From the NCBI RefSeq assembly GCF_002999335.1, contig NW_020312147.1, positions 372,001-436,000 on the forward strand: DNA of 64,000 nucleotides, read 5' to 3'. The position numbers were made by a program, and so were the translations under genes. The stretch is from Cyclospora cayetanensis (Eukaryota; Apicomplexa; Conoidasida; Eucoccidiorida; Eimeriidae). Positions 42,505-54,123 of the stretch are shown in pieces. A model generated the notes under the pieces. It searched no databases and was not told the DNA's origin. It worked only from the letters and a program-made list of their open reading frames with translations. Position 1 is the first letter of the stretch. Each line of letters opens with the position of its first letter.

Positions 42505-45495
42505 TCAGTTCAGTAACTCGCTATATGTTTCTCTCTGTAGAACACACCAGCTGAACTTTGCCTGAAAAAAATGGTCATCTGCGATCTGCATGACATGCGT
42601 GAGCTGCCTTAAAACATATTTTGTTAGAAGAGACAGAGCCGGGTCTCCATAAGGAATCGCGCCTCCGTAAACATTCCTGAGCCACAGCGATAAATATTTT
42701 GAATAATAAAGTGCGTTCACTTAGTAGAGTCAAAGAGGAAATTGCAGGACTCAGAAAAGACAGCAGAGACACGGTTTTAGAGACCAGAAGCAAAGGGACC
42801 ACTTGCAAATGAAAAATTCTGCGTGCATGCACTGGCGCATGCCTAGATATGCAAGCATATTGATGATGCTGGAGAGGCCACAACGCCAAAGCTCACCCCC
42901 AAAGGGCCTCCTTGATTCTCGCAGGACAGATTTCGCCCTCCGTCATTGCCTGATCCAGCGAGACCATCAGCTGCACGCATATATACAGGAATAAAACACT
43001 CCCACCCATAAAGAGGGCCATATTCAAAACCTACCCAGCAAATAAAATCAACTGAAAGCGCGAATAAAAGCAGACCCGTGCACGGCTTGGCCTTGAGGTC
43101 GTCGCATTACTATACCCATGGTTTTGGAATGTTCGTACCCCGAAGGCATATGCTTGACAGTTCTTAAGTTCCGCTTGGAACTGGAACTCTCCGACCTGAG
43201 AAGCGCGACAAAGAAAATCGCAAAAAGTTAGCGAACTAGAGCAACGGACAATAGCTCGAATTTTGTGCACCCAGATTTGCGAAGGAGGCTTCTTCAGTCT
43301 GGGAAGACTCAAACACCTGCGACACCATGGGAATGTCACGCTGATGATACTTGAAGATATGGATACTGTAGAACAAATAGACACGTGTTCACGTAAGAAG
43401 TACAAATGAAGAAATATAGGCAACCGCGAGCATACTAGCTGAGTTACATGCTTTTTCCCGAGTGAGGAAAATTCCCTATATGCATAGCTCAACAAGGATG
43501 CAAAAGCTTTCGGAGATATCCCGAAACAAGCAAGCAAATGCATCTTGATAACCAGGCCTCGGTTCAAGATCACCCCTCTCTGCCCTGCACTACTTCCTTG
43601 CAATGCCATCCTCCCTGTGTCCTCCCCTTTAAACACTTTTCCTGACTTTTTGTCGCCCCTTACCTTTTTCAGTTTCAGCCAGTCCTTCAAAACTTCCCAT
43701 GTTTGCTTAAACACAAAATCATTAAGCAGTTCCCCAGACACTTCAGCTCTCAATGCCGCGACCCGCACTGCCAAGGCCAATCCCTCAGGGATCTCTGGAG
43801 GTATCCGCCTGTCCCTTGAACTTTCTCCAGGTTCCTGGATAGAGTCTTCCGAAGGAAAACTTCCCTTGCCCCCCCTTGTGGCTTGGTGAGTGTGAGGGCC
43901 AGACGGGGTTTTAGGAGAAGGTGGCAGGGCCTTCAGATCCCCAGTGAGTTGGAAAATATTCACATCATGGCTGCCGTTCGCAAAGTGCATCATCCGACGG
44001 AAATACACTCGGCGCAAGAGCGCCTCCTTGACTTGCTCTGGAGACGCTGGGGTTACTTTTTCCGGAAGCAAAGAGAAGAGAAGCTTCTGTACAATGTTGC
44101 CATTACAGCTACGGCTGCTATTGCTGCCGGCTGCGGACGGTGCGAGCGCCAGCAGCGGGTTTTCAAAGAACGCACTCTTCTTCCCTTTACTGCTCTGCAT
44201 CAAGCGGCAATGGAGCAGCCAAAGATGAAGGATGTACACGTAAAACGATCCATTGAATCCCTTGGGAATTGCAAATGCTGTACGCAAGCGCACGCTTAAA
44301 CGGTGCTCATGGAATGAGGCGCCAGTCTGCCCCCGCGACAGCGACGGCAGCAGGAGCAGCCCGTTGGCCTGCTATTGCAGGAAGACCTCCCCTAGGGTGG
44401 CGATAGGGAAAATCAGCAGCAGCAGTGCGATGCCCCTAAATGAAAGTACAAAAGAGTTCTGAAATCGCATATGAATTGGGAGTTCACGAACTCCTGTTCA
44501 ATTGCTCATTCTCCACGCGTTCGAGGATGATGTGAATCATCTGCCAAGCAATCTGCGGATACTCCTGGTGTCGCCTGAATGCAAAATACAATCCAAACTC
44601 TTTGCCATGCATCCCACTAGACGCACTTCGCGCCTCTGCTGGTAAAAAGTCAGAAGGAAAATATTGATGGACCCGATGCTATAATTTCTGAGCTATAAGC
44701 CTTACGAGAAAACTCTGTATATGGCTTCCTGAAGGGGTGCTCGCATGTGCTTTTGCAGGGGGAGCTCTCTTTCGGCAGACTGCCTCGGGCTGATAAAGCA
44801 CAGCGTTTTATCACTTAGGAGCACCCGACTTTCCAGCTGGTAGTCATGAAACTCTTCCGGGTGAAGCTTCCGAAAAAACTGCATACAAAGTAGCCACACC
44901 TAAAAATGCACCGTTTAACGTTCGTGGATGCACAAGCCTTTGGGTGGCTGTTCTTGCACTTCGCCAATGAGTGTAATGCATTCGCCGATGATTTAGGATT
45001 TAGGCTTTGGGGCGAGTTACACGGATCAGAGGAAGACTTAGGGCCCCCACCAAATGAGAACTCAGGTTTGGAGTTTCTTACGACAGGTTTCGTTGTTTGG
45101 TTCTTCTTAGCTTTCCTTAGTTCATCGGGCGTTGGGTTCCTGTAAATCTTCATCAAGTGTTGCTGAATAGCCACACTACTTTGTGATGCCTCTCCTCGGG
45201 GGCACTGGAGCCAGTTTTCCGAAAACGTGTTCATCCCTGCATTCGCCAGTTGTGTCCCTTTCCTCTGCGGTGCTTTTCTGAGGGCGCCCAACTTTTTGGA
45301 AGGCCTACCTAAGCGCTCACGTATGGTATCCAGTAGGCCAGAGAGTGCAGTCCGCTGCCGCTCCTGCTGCAGCTGCGAAGGCCGCGAAAAGAGAGAGGCT
45401 CGTTGAGGGGGCCCCCCCGGGAGGCCCCCTATGCTCGAGGGGGCCCAAGTAATCCATGTGGAGCGTGAGGCGGAACGAAGACAAATTCGATGCAT
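42505..45495 (-). CDS. ubiquinol-cytochrome c reductase assembly chaperone (CBP3/UQCC1 type), mitochondrial
   Basis: The core is in exons 44371-43664, 43195-43139, 42970-42897 and 42676-42505, all GT-AG and in phase. In order they give AIPKGFNGSFYVYILHLWLL, LLNDFVFKQTWEVLKDWLKL, VGEFQFQAELKNCQAYAFG, LMVSLDQAMTEGE, EALWGNVYGG and LLTKYVLRQLTHV. This is the CBP3/UQCC1 pattern (F-x-x-W helix with LHLW, W-D helix, DEG-like loop, ALWRN, C-terminal helix). The family helps fold or assemble cytochrome b of complex III in the mitochondrial inner membrane. About 170 polar residues are inserted between the first two helices. Upstream exons 45495-45082 (MHRICLRSASRSTW, presequence-like), 44878 to about 44700 and one at about 44500-44690 probably form the N-terminus; their junctions with the core are not fully resolved. 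Confidence 0.75.
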
Positions 45496-45953
45496 TTTGC
45501 GGGGTCAATCGGACGCCCGCCTCAGCAAAACAGACCACCCATTAAGCACACGTTTAAAGCTCGCAGTATACGCCTTTGTGTTTTAAATGCATGGGATGAT
45601 CTTGGTGTTACCCGGTGTGAACTAGACCAGGAAGGTTCCAGAATACAAATAAATATACGCAAATTAACTGAGATAAGCCGAGGCCTCTGTTTTGGGGTTT
45701 GGAAGTAATGCTTTGGCGCTAGGACCTGTCGGTTTCCTTGGGGGCCCCTTGCGAAGCCCCTTTTTGACGGCTGCCAACTGTTGTTCATGGCCTTGTTTTG
45801 ATTCCTTTTGTTTCTATATCTTGTTTTTTTGCCTTTACAGAATATGTTTTTTTGACGAGGACATAAGGTTCGCGTGTGTTGTAGTGCAACCGAGAGTTGG
45901 GGTATATAGCAACAGCTGACAGCAGTCTGTGATAAATTTTTATTTTCTCGAAT
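45496..45953. promoter_or_regulatory. shared upstream region of two divergent genes
   Basis: 458 bases lie between the start codons of the bc1 chaperone (minus) and the phosducin-like protein (plus). Both promoters must fit here, so it is probably bidirectional. A T-rich stretch lies near the plus start. I see no specific motif I can name. Confidence 0.45.
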
Positions 45954-46817
45954 ATGTCTACGACTAACCCAGACCAAATTGAGACAGAATGGGACCAGCT
46001 CCAGCGTAAATACGGCAATCTTCCTCCCAAACCTCCTAGAGAGACAGAAGATCAGAAAACCAAGGAACTCGTCAATGCCCTCGAGGAGGTAGATACACTT
46101 GAAGGCAAAACACTGGATCAGCTAGATGCCCTTGAAGATGAATTAGACGAAGATACACTCACAAAATACAGAAACAAACGGATAGAAGAGATGAAGAGGC
46201 AGCAGCGAAGAAACAGGTACAAACAGCAAAGTATAAGGAGAACCTGCAACTACATTCTCATCCGCAGTAACATATTGCTGGGTGCCTGGGAGATGTCTTC
46301 TTGCACTCCTTTTAAAATCTAAATGCACCCTTCCTCTGAAAAAGTAACAGCCCCGGCTGCTTAGCACAGAACCATCATTACTGCGCGTGCTTGTAGGTTT
46401 GGCGAGCTATTACACCTAGGGAAGGACGACTTTCTGACCGAGGTGACAAAAGCATCCGCAGTCGACCCGGATGCCCAAGAAACATCAGAATCAGCAGGTT
46501 CCTCTAGTCAGCATGAGCAACTGGAGCAACAAAATTGCGGGACCTGGGTGGTATTGCACCTGTACCAGGAAAGTGCTTCCCCTTGCGTGCTGATCAATCG
46601 TTGTTTGGCAACTTTGGCGGCAAACTACAAAGAAGTGAAGTTCATGAAGGCGATAAGCACCGATGTCGTGCCTGACTACCCCAACAGTAGGCTTCCGACT
46701 GTTCTTCTATATTTTGGAGGAACCTGTAAAAAGCAAATCGTTGGAGTGGATGAATGGGGAGGCAAAGACATCAACAAGAATACCATTGAACGAGCCCTGA
46801 GTCAGACAAGCCTTTAA
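45954..46817 (+). CDS. phosducin-like protein (PhLP2/PDCL3 type), thioredoxin fold
   Basis: Two exons, 45954-46216 and 46397-46817, joined AG|G in phase across a 180-base GT-AG intron, give 227 residues, the usual length for the family. The N-terminal half is acidic and helical (TEWDQLQRKYGNLPPKPP; LEEVDTLEGKTLDQLDALED; RIEEMKRQQRRN). The join reads RNRFGELLHLGKDDFLTEV, the family's hinge into the thioredoxin-like domain. That domain shows GTWVVLHLYQESASPCVLIN, FMKAISTDVVPDYPNSRLPT and GVDEWGGKDI. There is no CxxC redox pair, as expected. PhLP2 proteins act with the CCT chaperonin in folding actin, tubulin and cell-cycle proteins in the cytosol. The gene is divergent from the bc1 chaperone. 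Confidence 0.93.
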
Positions 46818-47400
46818 CGGCGCCACCCTGAACCCTTATTGCATGCACGTTCTTAAACACAAATTGGACTTGTGTACTGTAGAGCATCAGAGTAAGAGTC
46901 TTTAGCAATCCCCCAGGAGGAGCTCGATGTTCTCAAGCTCCTGCTTTTATGGTTTGGCTCATGTATATCGCAAAACTCAACCCTAGGCGTGCTTTGATTC
47001 ACGTCTGTGTCTGTGTCTGTGCGTGTGTGTGTTTGGCTTAGAACGCTTTGGCGTGCTGCGGAGAGAAGGGGAAATGGCGCAGTCCGATAATTCAAGTGAT
47101 GAGTCCGACGAAGAGAAAGAAAGAATAAGAGGCAAAGGGTATTCATCTATGCGTCTGGACAATCTTCTGAGCAGACGGCTCTGAACCCCACTTGGCAGCC
47201 AGCAACACTGAGGCGTATAAGGGCAATCATGGGCTGCTCTAGAGTTCTCGTAGATGTGGGAAAGGCGAGGGGCTTCCAGAAGCCTGCTTCTTTCCTGTCA
47301 ATGGAGGCTGGGCGGGGGCAAACTAAAAGTACAGGATGTGCTCCCTTATCCTCTTATGAATATATCATGAAGCACCTTCTCCCTTAGAATATTTTGCGTT
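46818..47400. other. spacer between convergent genes
   Basis: About 580 bases between two stop codons. It contains a TG-rich stretch near 47010. No coding evidence. Confidence 0.5.
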
Positions 47401-48438
47401 CTACTTCTTTTTCTTCTTTAGCGCTTGTTCTTTCTGCCTCCCAATGGCGTGCCTCTCTGAGATCCAGAACAGCTCCGGCTGCCGCTTCTTCAAATCAGCA
47501 TGAGGGAACCTCAGATGTATGAGGTTCTGAAACACCTGGAGTTTGTGCTTTTCTGTGGCAGTGAGGCCTTCCATTAATTGTTGCCTGTACATCTGGTGAA
47601 AGGCTAGTGCCTCTGGAAACTCCTGATGCCTGTAGGCATCCCAATCCTCTGCTTTTTCATTCTCGTCTTCTATTTCCTCCGCTGAAGAAGCTGCCGCTGG
47701 CGCTCTTTCTTGCCCGGCGCCTCGTGCTGCCGCTTTTTGCTGCAACCATTGCTGTGCCGCATTCGCCTCGGCAATCGGAGCGGTTGTTGCTGGTGTAGCA
47801 GCCATACCAGCACGACAGGCGGAGCAGGAGCTGCTCTGAATAGCCTCTGCATGCAGATCAGCAGGAAGTGACCCTAGAGCACGAAACGCAGAAGCTGCCG
47901 CTGCCGCCTCCCTTAGCACAAACGGCGCGTCGTGACGCTGTGGAAAGAAAAAGAATGCACCAGAAAGCCTTGGGCAAGGAATCAACAACTGCCGTCATAC
48001 GTGCCCCACGTATTGAGACCCTGGCCTAGCACTCAAATAGTGATAGATGCTCCCCTAAACTAAGTGTCGGCTTGCCATTTAGAGGCTTATGATTGCGTCT
48101 CGTGAAGCGAATGGCCCATGTGTATCCCACTTTAGTTTGCTGCCTGCTCGATTTGCTAGTAGAGAGCAATCTGCTTTATTAGTTTGTTTTCGAGTGTATC
48201 GGTGGAAACTCCACTGTAAATAGCGTTAAGTACCTGTCTTAGAAGGTGATACTCCTCTAGTCTTTCTTGGAGGCTCTTCCTCTCAGCCTCCTGTTCATCG
48301 CCTTCCCTGGGTGAGAAGATAAGGTCTAAAAGGCAGCGAAGCTTGCTGCTGCTCTTCAGGAACGCCGTCGTCTCAGCAACAAGCGACTCGGGTAAATGAG
48401 GGCGATAGCGGCGCAGGTGCAAGGGGACATCCCCCACC
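47401..48438 (-). CDS. unknown protein, helical, Lys-rich C-terminus (5' end missing)
   Basis: Two exons, 48438-48234 and 47937-47401, join phase 0 at a GTACTT donor and a TTTCCACAG acceptor: EEYHLLRQ then RHDAPFVLREAAAAASAF. The first begins after a TTTGCAG acceptor in mid-codon, so at least one upstream exon exists that I could not place. The visible product, about 246 residues, is strongly helical (SLVAETTAFLKSSSKLRCLL; AEDWDAYRHQEFPEALAFHQ; RQKEQALKKKKK) with an Ala-rich middle. The composition and basic tail would fit a mitochondrial ribosomal or complex subunit, but no family is recognised and this is a guess. Confidence 0.6.
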
Positions 48439-49512
48439 CTGCAAACAAAGCGGAAATCAGTTGGAGATGCTTAATTGATAGGGCTGAAAGAAAGACTACG
48501 AAATGTGTACGCTTTCCAATTAAAAACCGCTGGCTTAGCCTACTGTGTTGTTTTCTTTTGTTGTGGCGTCGCCTTCTTTTTGGGTGGTGGAGGTCCCCGG
48601 GCTGGGGGGACGCTCAAGGCCGCTGATCGCGTAATGGAGAACACCGATAGGAACATTTCCCTCGTCCTCGCTTCCTGCGCTCGTTCTCACCCCTGACTGT
48701 ATTAATCCTTGATTTTGTGTTTCTTTTGGCCTTCTTTCACCATACCATAGGCGGCAGCACTGTCCTCTGATTAGTGTTTCTCTTGGTCGTCAGGCTAATT
48801 TCCGGTACACCAGTTTAGAATGAGCAAGCGGCCCTTCTTACGGATTCCAAGGTCATGGTACACTGAGGGAGGGCCCCCTGCTTGAGGGTTTTTGGGCCCT
48901 TCTGAAAACGCTACCTGAAAACCCTTACCACTTACCCTACACAGTGCTGGGGGCCCCCAACAGGGGGCGTGTGCCCTCTGGTGTATAGGAGGTAGTCAAA
49001 GGAAAAACTGATCATAGGCGATTAAAAAGCAGTGAATCGATAATAGAACGCAGAAATATCTCGAAAAGATCCCTGGCTCTTTCCGTGATGGTTTAATTGT
49101 GTAGGCTTTCGGCATATCGGGGCCCCCTATCGAGGGCCCCTACGACGAGTAACTCGCCCGAAATGCAACAGCTCTTCGAGAGTCCCGGCTGCTTCGGTTC
49201 CCAGCTCAAAATGGAATCTCCTGTTAATAAAGGGCTATTTTGGGGGGGGCTTAAGAGGAAAATAAACCCTGTGTGGCGTGAGGATGCGGTCCAAATCCCA
49301 AGCTCGACACAGTACCCCTAAATAATTAAGTGGCTACTGAGCAGGTTAGCAAGAGTTTGTTGTATCTGCAGCTGTAGTGCTTTCAGATGCCTGTATACGT
49401 AAAATTAGTAAATAGTGTAAGACTCTAAATCCTTGCGGGGTTGATGTTTTGGGGGACTCCTGCCCGCCAGTGCGTGAGGAGGACGGCGTCAAAGCCTTCC
49501 GCCACCGCAGCA
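48439..49512. other. no supported gene; possible missing first exon
   Basis: The unlocated 5' exon of the 47.4-48.4 kb gene should lie here. Several GGGGCCCC-like patches (48.86-49.14 kb) have the composition of coding DNA in this window, but none gives a splice-consistent exon. Confidence 0.35.
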
Positions 49513-52500
49513 TCAGCAGCGGCCACTGCAGCTGCGGCAGGAGAAGCCCCTGAAGCGGCAGCGGCGGCAGCTGCAGCCCCTGCCGCAGGAATGACACTGA
49601 AAGAAACAGAGAGGGGATTATAGGATAGGTAGGCGGATATAAGCGCAGGCACTAGCACAGGGGGGGAAGCTCGCCTCCTGCACCGCTGAGGAACAACAGC
49701 ACAGGCCATAAACCGAGTAAATTAAGGCGCATTTGTCGAAAACAGCAGGTCAAGGAGCATATGTGTACACGCCAACCAAAGCCGCATTTGCCCCCGGTAA
49801 ACGCTAGCGGCTCCAAATGCAGCAACGATAACAAAAGGATTAGCAGGAGGAGCATATGAAACAGATTACCACTTCAAACTGCCCTTCTCGGAGCCCGTAG
49901 ATCGCTCCCAGTGCCCATCTGCCTGCGCTCTCCCTCTTCTGTGCTTCGTTTTCTGATGCACCGTGTTCTTTGGGAGCCCCCTGGTGATGCCCTTTACCCC
50001 CTCCTAGCACTCGAACCTCTCCCCTTGGTTCTAGTGCCAGCACGAAACGCCGGGTCGCTCTCCATTCTAGGCGAAACGCCTTCAATACCTTGTATAGCTG
50101 ACGTGGGCCTGCAGCAGCATCTGCACTTGTGGTAGCATCCGTTCTAGACACACTAGGAGTAACAGCAGCAAGGGAGAATTCCGCAGTCCAGAGGCGGTCC
50201 ATGGCAGAGAGAGGCATGGAGAGTGAAGCGAGAGCATCACTGGAGGGGCAGAGAGCCGGAAGGAGCGATGAAAGAGGGAAGAGACAGCACGATACACAGC
50301 AGTAGCAGAAAATAGATAAAACGCAATAACGACCGCACTTTTTGGTAGAGAAAGAGCAGCAACAGAATCGCAAAAGCGTCAGCACAGCGATGGGTTAAGC
50401 AAACTGAAGGTGGCACTTACCACTGATCGATTGGCATGACATAGGTGACAATTTCGGATCGGGGAAAGGCAAACACCCAGCTGTGCGATGCAACCAACCT
50501 ACCGAGCTGAAGGCCCCACTGAAGAGCATGCTGCACTGCTCCAACGTTGCTGGTAACAGTGGAGCCCCCTGCGGACTCAACCCAGCTATATGTGGACCCG
50601 GCGATCCTCTCCGATGTGATTCTCGCGCTGTTGGTGCTGTTGCTGCATGACTCAAACATTTGGGGCTGTCCGTGTCCAGCACCCCTAGAATTTCTTTTTG
50701 ATGTTCCTTCTATTATCAAATGGTGGGGGGCCCTGAGAAGCCACTTGGTGGCCTGTGGGGAGTAGGCCTCGGAGATGGGGAAATTTCCTGTTGAGCCACA
50801 TGAGAGCCCCTGCAGGAAGCCTCTTTCTCTTTCTTCCCTGTGCTGCTGCTGCTTCCTTTCGGCGACAGCCTGCAGTGACCGCATTTCTGGAGGTCCATCC
50901 GGTGTCTCTTTCTTAAGCCCAGACTGACGACCGTACGAGGGGCTCTTGACGGGAACTTGTTCGGTATGTGAAGGGCGAGAAATGCGTGGTAGCGCTCCTT
51001 GCTGGGAGGGTTCCTGCAGCTTTACAGAGGCTCTCTTGGGGCCTCCAAGATGGTGTTCAGTGGTTTTCAGTGCATTACAAGTCGGCAAAGCCCCCAAGGT
51101 ACCCACGTTCTTCAGTCTGTGAAGAATTGGGCCATCGATAGGTTGAGAATGAGCCAGTGCCCCGTGTTTGAACGGTGCTGCTCGAAGCTTGCTTGTTTGG
51201 GCATGCTGTTGGTTGGTGTCTACCTGGGATGCCGCTGCCTGGCCTGAGGACCATTCTGTCGGTTGGAGAGCTGCCGAAGAGTCTAATGGATTGCTACTGC
51301 TGCTGCATTGACTACGAGAGAACACAGAACCCTCCACTTGGATCACCTCATTTGGTTCACTGAGAAAGGGTTTAAGCGGCAGGGACACGATTTCGCCTTC
51401 TCTGTAGTCTGGGAATCCTATTGAAGCAGACCGGACGCAGGCCCTAGAGGGCTCCCACTGGCAAATCTTGCCAACATCCTTTTGTAGTGTCTTCACGGAG
51501 CTTGTGCTATTGTCCCAGTTGCTGCTGATAAATGGATCTTTGAAAGGGCCCTTGTGGAGGGCCCCCGCCAAGTCAAGAGGTTTGTCACAAGGCCCTTTTC
51601 CGTGGCCCACAGGCAACACCCAGGCCCCCGAAGAGCGGCCATCAGTGGGGTCAGAGGCACTTTTATACTGTTCTTTAGGACATTCGTGGGCTCCCAAGCT
51701 CCGGCCGGATGCCGACGAACCACAAGAAGACTGTCTACTGGTTGTGCTCATGGATTTAACGGTAGCAGGTGCCGTGGAGCTGCTGCTGCTTGTATTATAG
51801 CCCCTGATGCTGGCGGCGTCAGTTGCTCTTTGAGGGTCAGAATGAGAGGGCACCTGGGTACTCGAGCACTGGAAGGCACCCTCCTCTTTTAGTCTCCGCT
51901 GTGAAGTGCCAATGTCTGCTTCTTGCAGCTGCTGTTGCCTGCATTGTTGCTGGTGCCTCTTCTGATGTTCCTGCACTGTATGCTGTGCCATCTTAGTAGG
52001 TGTTCGCCGCTTTCGATGCTGAGCGGAGGGGTGTATTCGCTCGCAAGTCCTGCTGAGCAGCTCAGGAACCTTATGGGAATTGCATCTGTGCATCTGGAGA
52101 GAGGCCTTCCAGCAGCAGCTGCTTTGGGAAGTAAGGGATCCCCCTCCTGCTGAAAACGAGCGGAGCTTTTTTTGCCGTTGCAACCGACTAGTGGCTGCTC
52201 CATGTTTTAAAGGACGAGGCCAGAGCCGTGGCACCTTGGAGTAGTGGCTATAAAGGGGCTTTTCGCTATCAGAAGCAACCCAAAGACAACAAGGGCTCCC
52301 CAGTTGCCTAGGGGTAGCATCAAAACCACGAGACTTAATGTCGGGTCCATCTTTGCTCTCGCTGGTCCTTCGAGCATGGTAAGACAATTGTTCTTCATTG
52401 GCTGCCTCTGAATGCTTGGGCAGGATGCCTGCTGTGAATAACGGAAAGGAGTGAGGATATAGGCTTTTGGGACGAACAGCCCAGAAAGCATTAGAAGATA

Positions 52501-52769
52501 GGTTAGCCGCGAACACTCACGCATTATTGCCCAAGGACGGCACTTAACTCAAGCGTTCGTGGTGAGCGTGGTTGGCCTAAAGTCGTGCAAACGAATCTCG
52601 AAGTATTACCTGGAAGTTCCAGAGGAGGCCCTTTAGTGGCCGATAGCCTCCGTTTGCTGCTGCGGGATCTTCGTCTTCCGGCTCTTGCCGCTGGAAGTTT
52701 TCTGCATGGTGTAGCAGCATAGACGCGGCGGGTCCCACAACCCACCGCGGGGCCTATTCTCAGAGCCAA
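49513..52769 (-). CDS. large low-complexity protein with a folded C-terminal segment, unknown
   Basis: Exons run from an open frame ending at 52610 (RRVYAATPCRKLPAARAGRR to GPPLELP), then 52431-50503 and 50120-49870, and a last exon from 49596. All junctions are GT-AG and in phase. The middle exon is Ser/Gln/Gly-rich and disordered. The conserved-looking part spans its end and the next exon (VGAVQHALQWGLQL; PRQLYKVLKAFRLEWRATRR; ALGAIYGLREGQFEV). No family recognised. The in-phase reading of the last exon gives a short Cys-rich tail (CHSCGRGCSCRRC) stopping at 49513; another frame there is poly-Ala, so the C-terminus is ambiguous. The start codon was not found: the frame is open upstream of 52769 without a clear ATG. 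Confidence 0.6.
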
Positions 52770-54123
52770 AATACAAGAGTAGTGCCTGATAGCATGAGTG
52801 CGACTCCTGATGATGCTTCTGCCAATGCTACTGAATTGGCTGCTTCCCCTGTTCGCGCGGCTACTGAGGTGGTTTGAACAGCAGACGTAATATGTCTTTT
52901 CCTGTGACGCCCAATGTCAATCGTCCGAAGGCTTCATACGCAGTGCTTCAGGGCTAAAATGTACCTGTCTGTGAGGTTTTGCTTGCCAACATGGGCCTGT
53001 GGAGCGAAGTCGAGGTTAGCTGGAGGGTCCTCCAGAGTGGCGCTTGCGAAGACCCTCGGTACTTCGCAAGGAGGCAGCATAAGGTCTCTGCTGCTCCCTC
53101 CATCAACTCCAGGTCCTCTACAAGGATGTGGGGCCCTAAATCACTTTCTTCCTGCAGGCAAGAGCCTAAACAACTGGGCTGTTCAGGGTACGGGTGTCGT
53201 CGTACCTGGGGACAAGCCCCAAGTCCTCAGCCTGGGAATATACATTCCATATATTGACTCTCGCACCGACAATCCAAGATGTTAGTACCTTAGGGACGCA
53301 TCTGCCTTTCTCGTCATTGCGCTGCATCCCGAACTGTTGTCTAGCCTTTGTAGGGATGGAAGCACTGGCTCCGAGCAAACCAACTGTTTCCCCCGCTGTT
53401 TTCGAGTAGCCACTATTGCTCAGTCTTATGTCTGAGGACTTAGAACCTGAGGAGGAAGAGTTTTGGCGAGGAGCAACTTTGTCGCTGCAAGTGCTCTTTT
53501 GCAGTAACGCCAATGACTGCTCATTACTCTTGAAGTAGCTGAACCGAACAGGACAACGGAGACCCCAGACCTAAACTTTAACACTATGTATCTCCCCTCA
53601 AGCCCTATTTCAAAGCCCTGCATGCAAGACGCTGCATCAGACATTTCGTAGGATTAAATATAGTTTGGTTGGATTCGGGGAGACGCCTTACGCATCCCTA
53701 ATTTGCACTTTGAACATCGAATCAGTAGTACTACATGCACTTTATTTAGGAAATAGGGTTTTTGGTTTGCCTCTCGCTGGCTTTCAGTCCCCGAAGAGAA
53801 AACGCAAGACTCTCAGTTATACCTCGGACAATCTCCGCATAGTCAACTGAAACACACAAGTCCTAAGCCCTAGTACCAAGCCCAAGTGTATCGATCTATT
53901 AAATAGAATCACGTTAGCTGGCTGTTTAAATTAGCGAAGAGAAAGTCACCGCTACGCTTTTGCAGTCTAGAGTTCACGTTTTAGGGTTTGGCCGACCAAA
54001 TGCAGCTTCACTTTCGTGCAAAGGACCTTCACTTAACATGGAGCTTTCTGCACAAACGAAGAATACCAGCAACACTGAATGTATAGACCTTCTGCTTGAG
54101 CTTACAAAGTACAGGGGTTACTG
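52770..54123. other. no supported gene
   Basis: A plus-strand stretch at 52.9-53.26 kb looks weakly coding (MGLWSEVEVSWRVLQSGACE) but has no reliable splice partners. The first exon of the minus-strand gene at 49.5-52.8 kb could also extend into the left end. Otherwise nothing. Confidence 0.35.

Noticed and set aside
43196..43663. Reading-through of the bc1 chaperone exon across 43.2-43.66 kb
   Set aside because: The open frame continues by chance; a strong GTAAGG donor and in-phase acceptor rejoin the conserved core (WLKLKK to VGEFQFQ), so this stretch is an intron.
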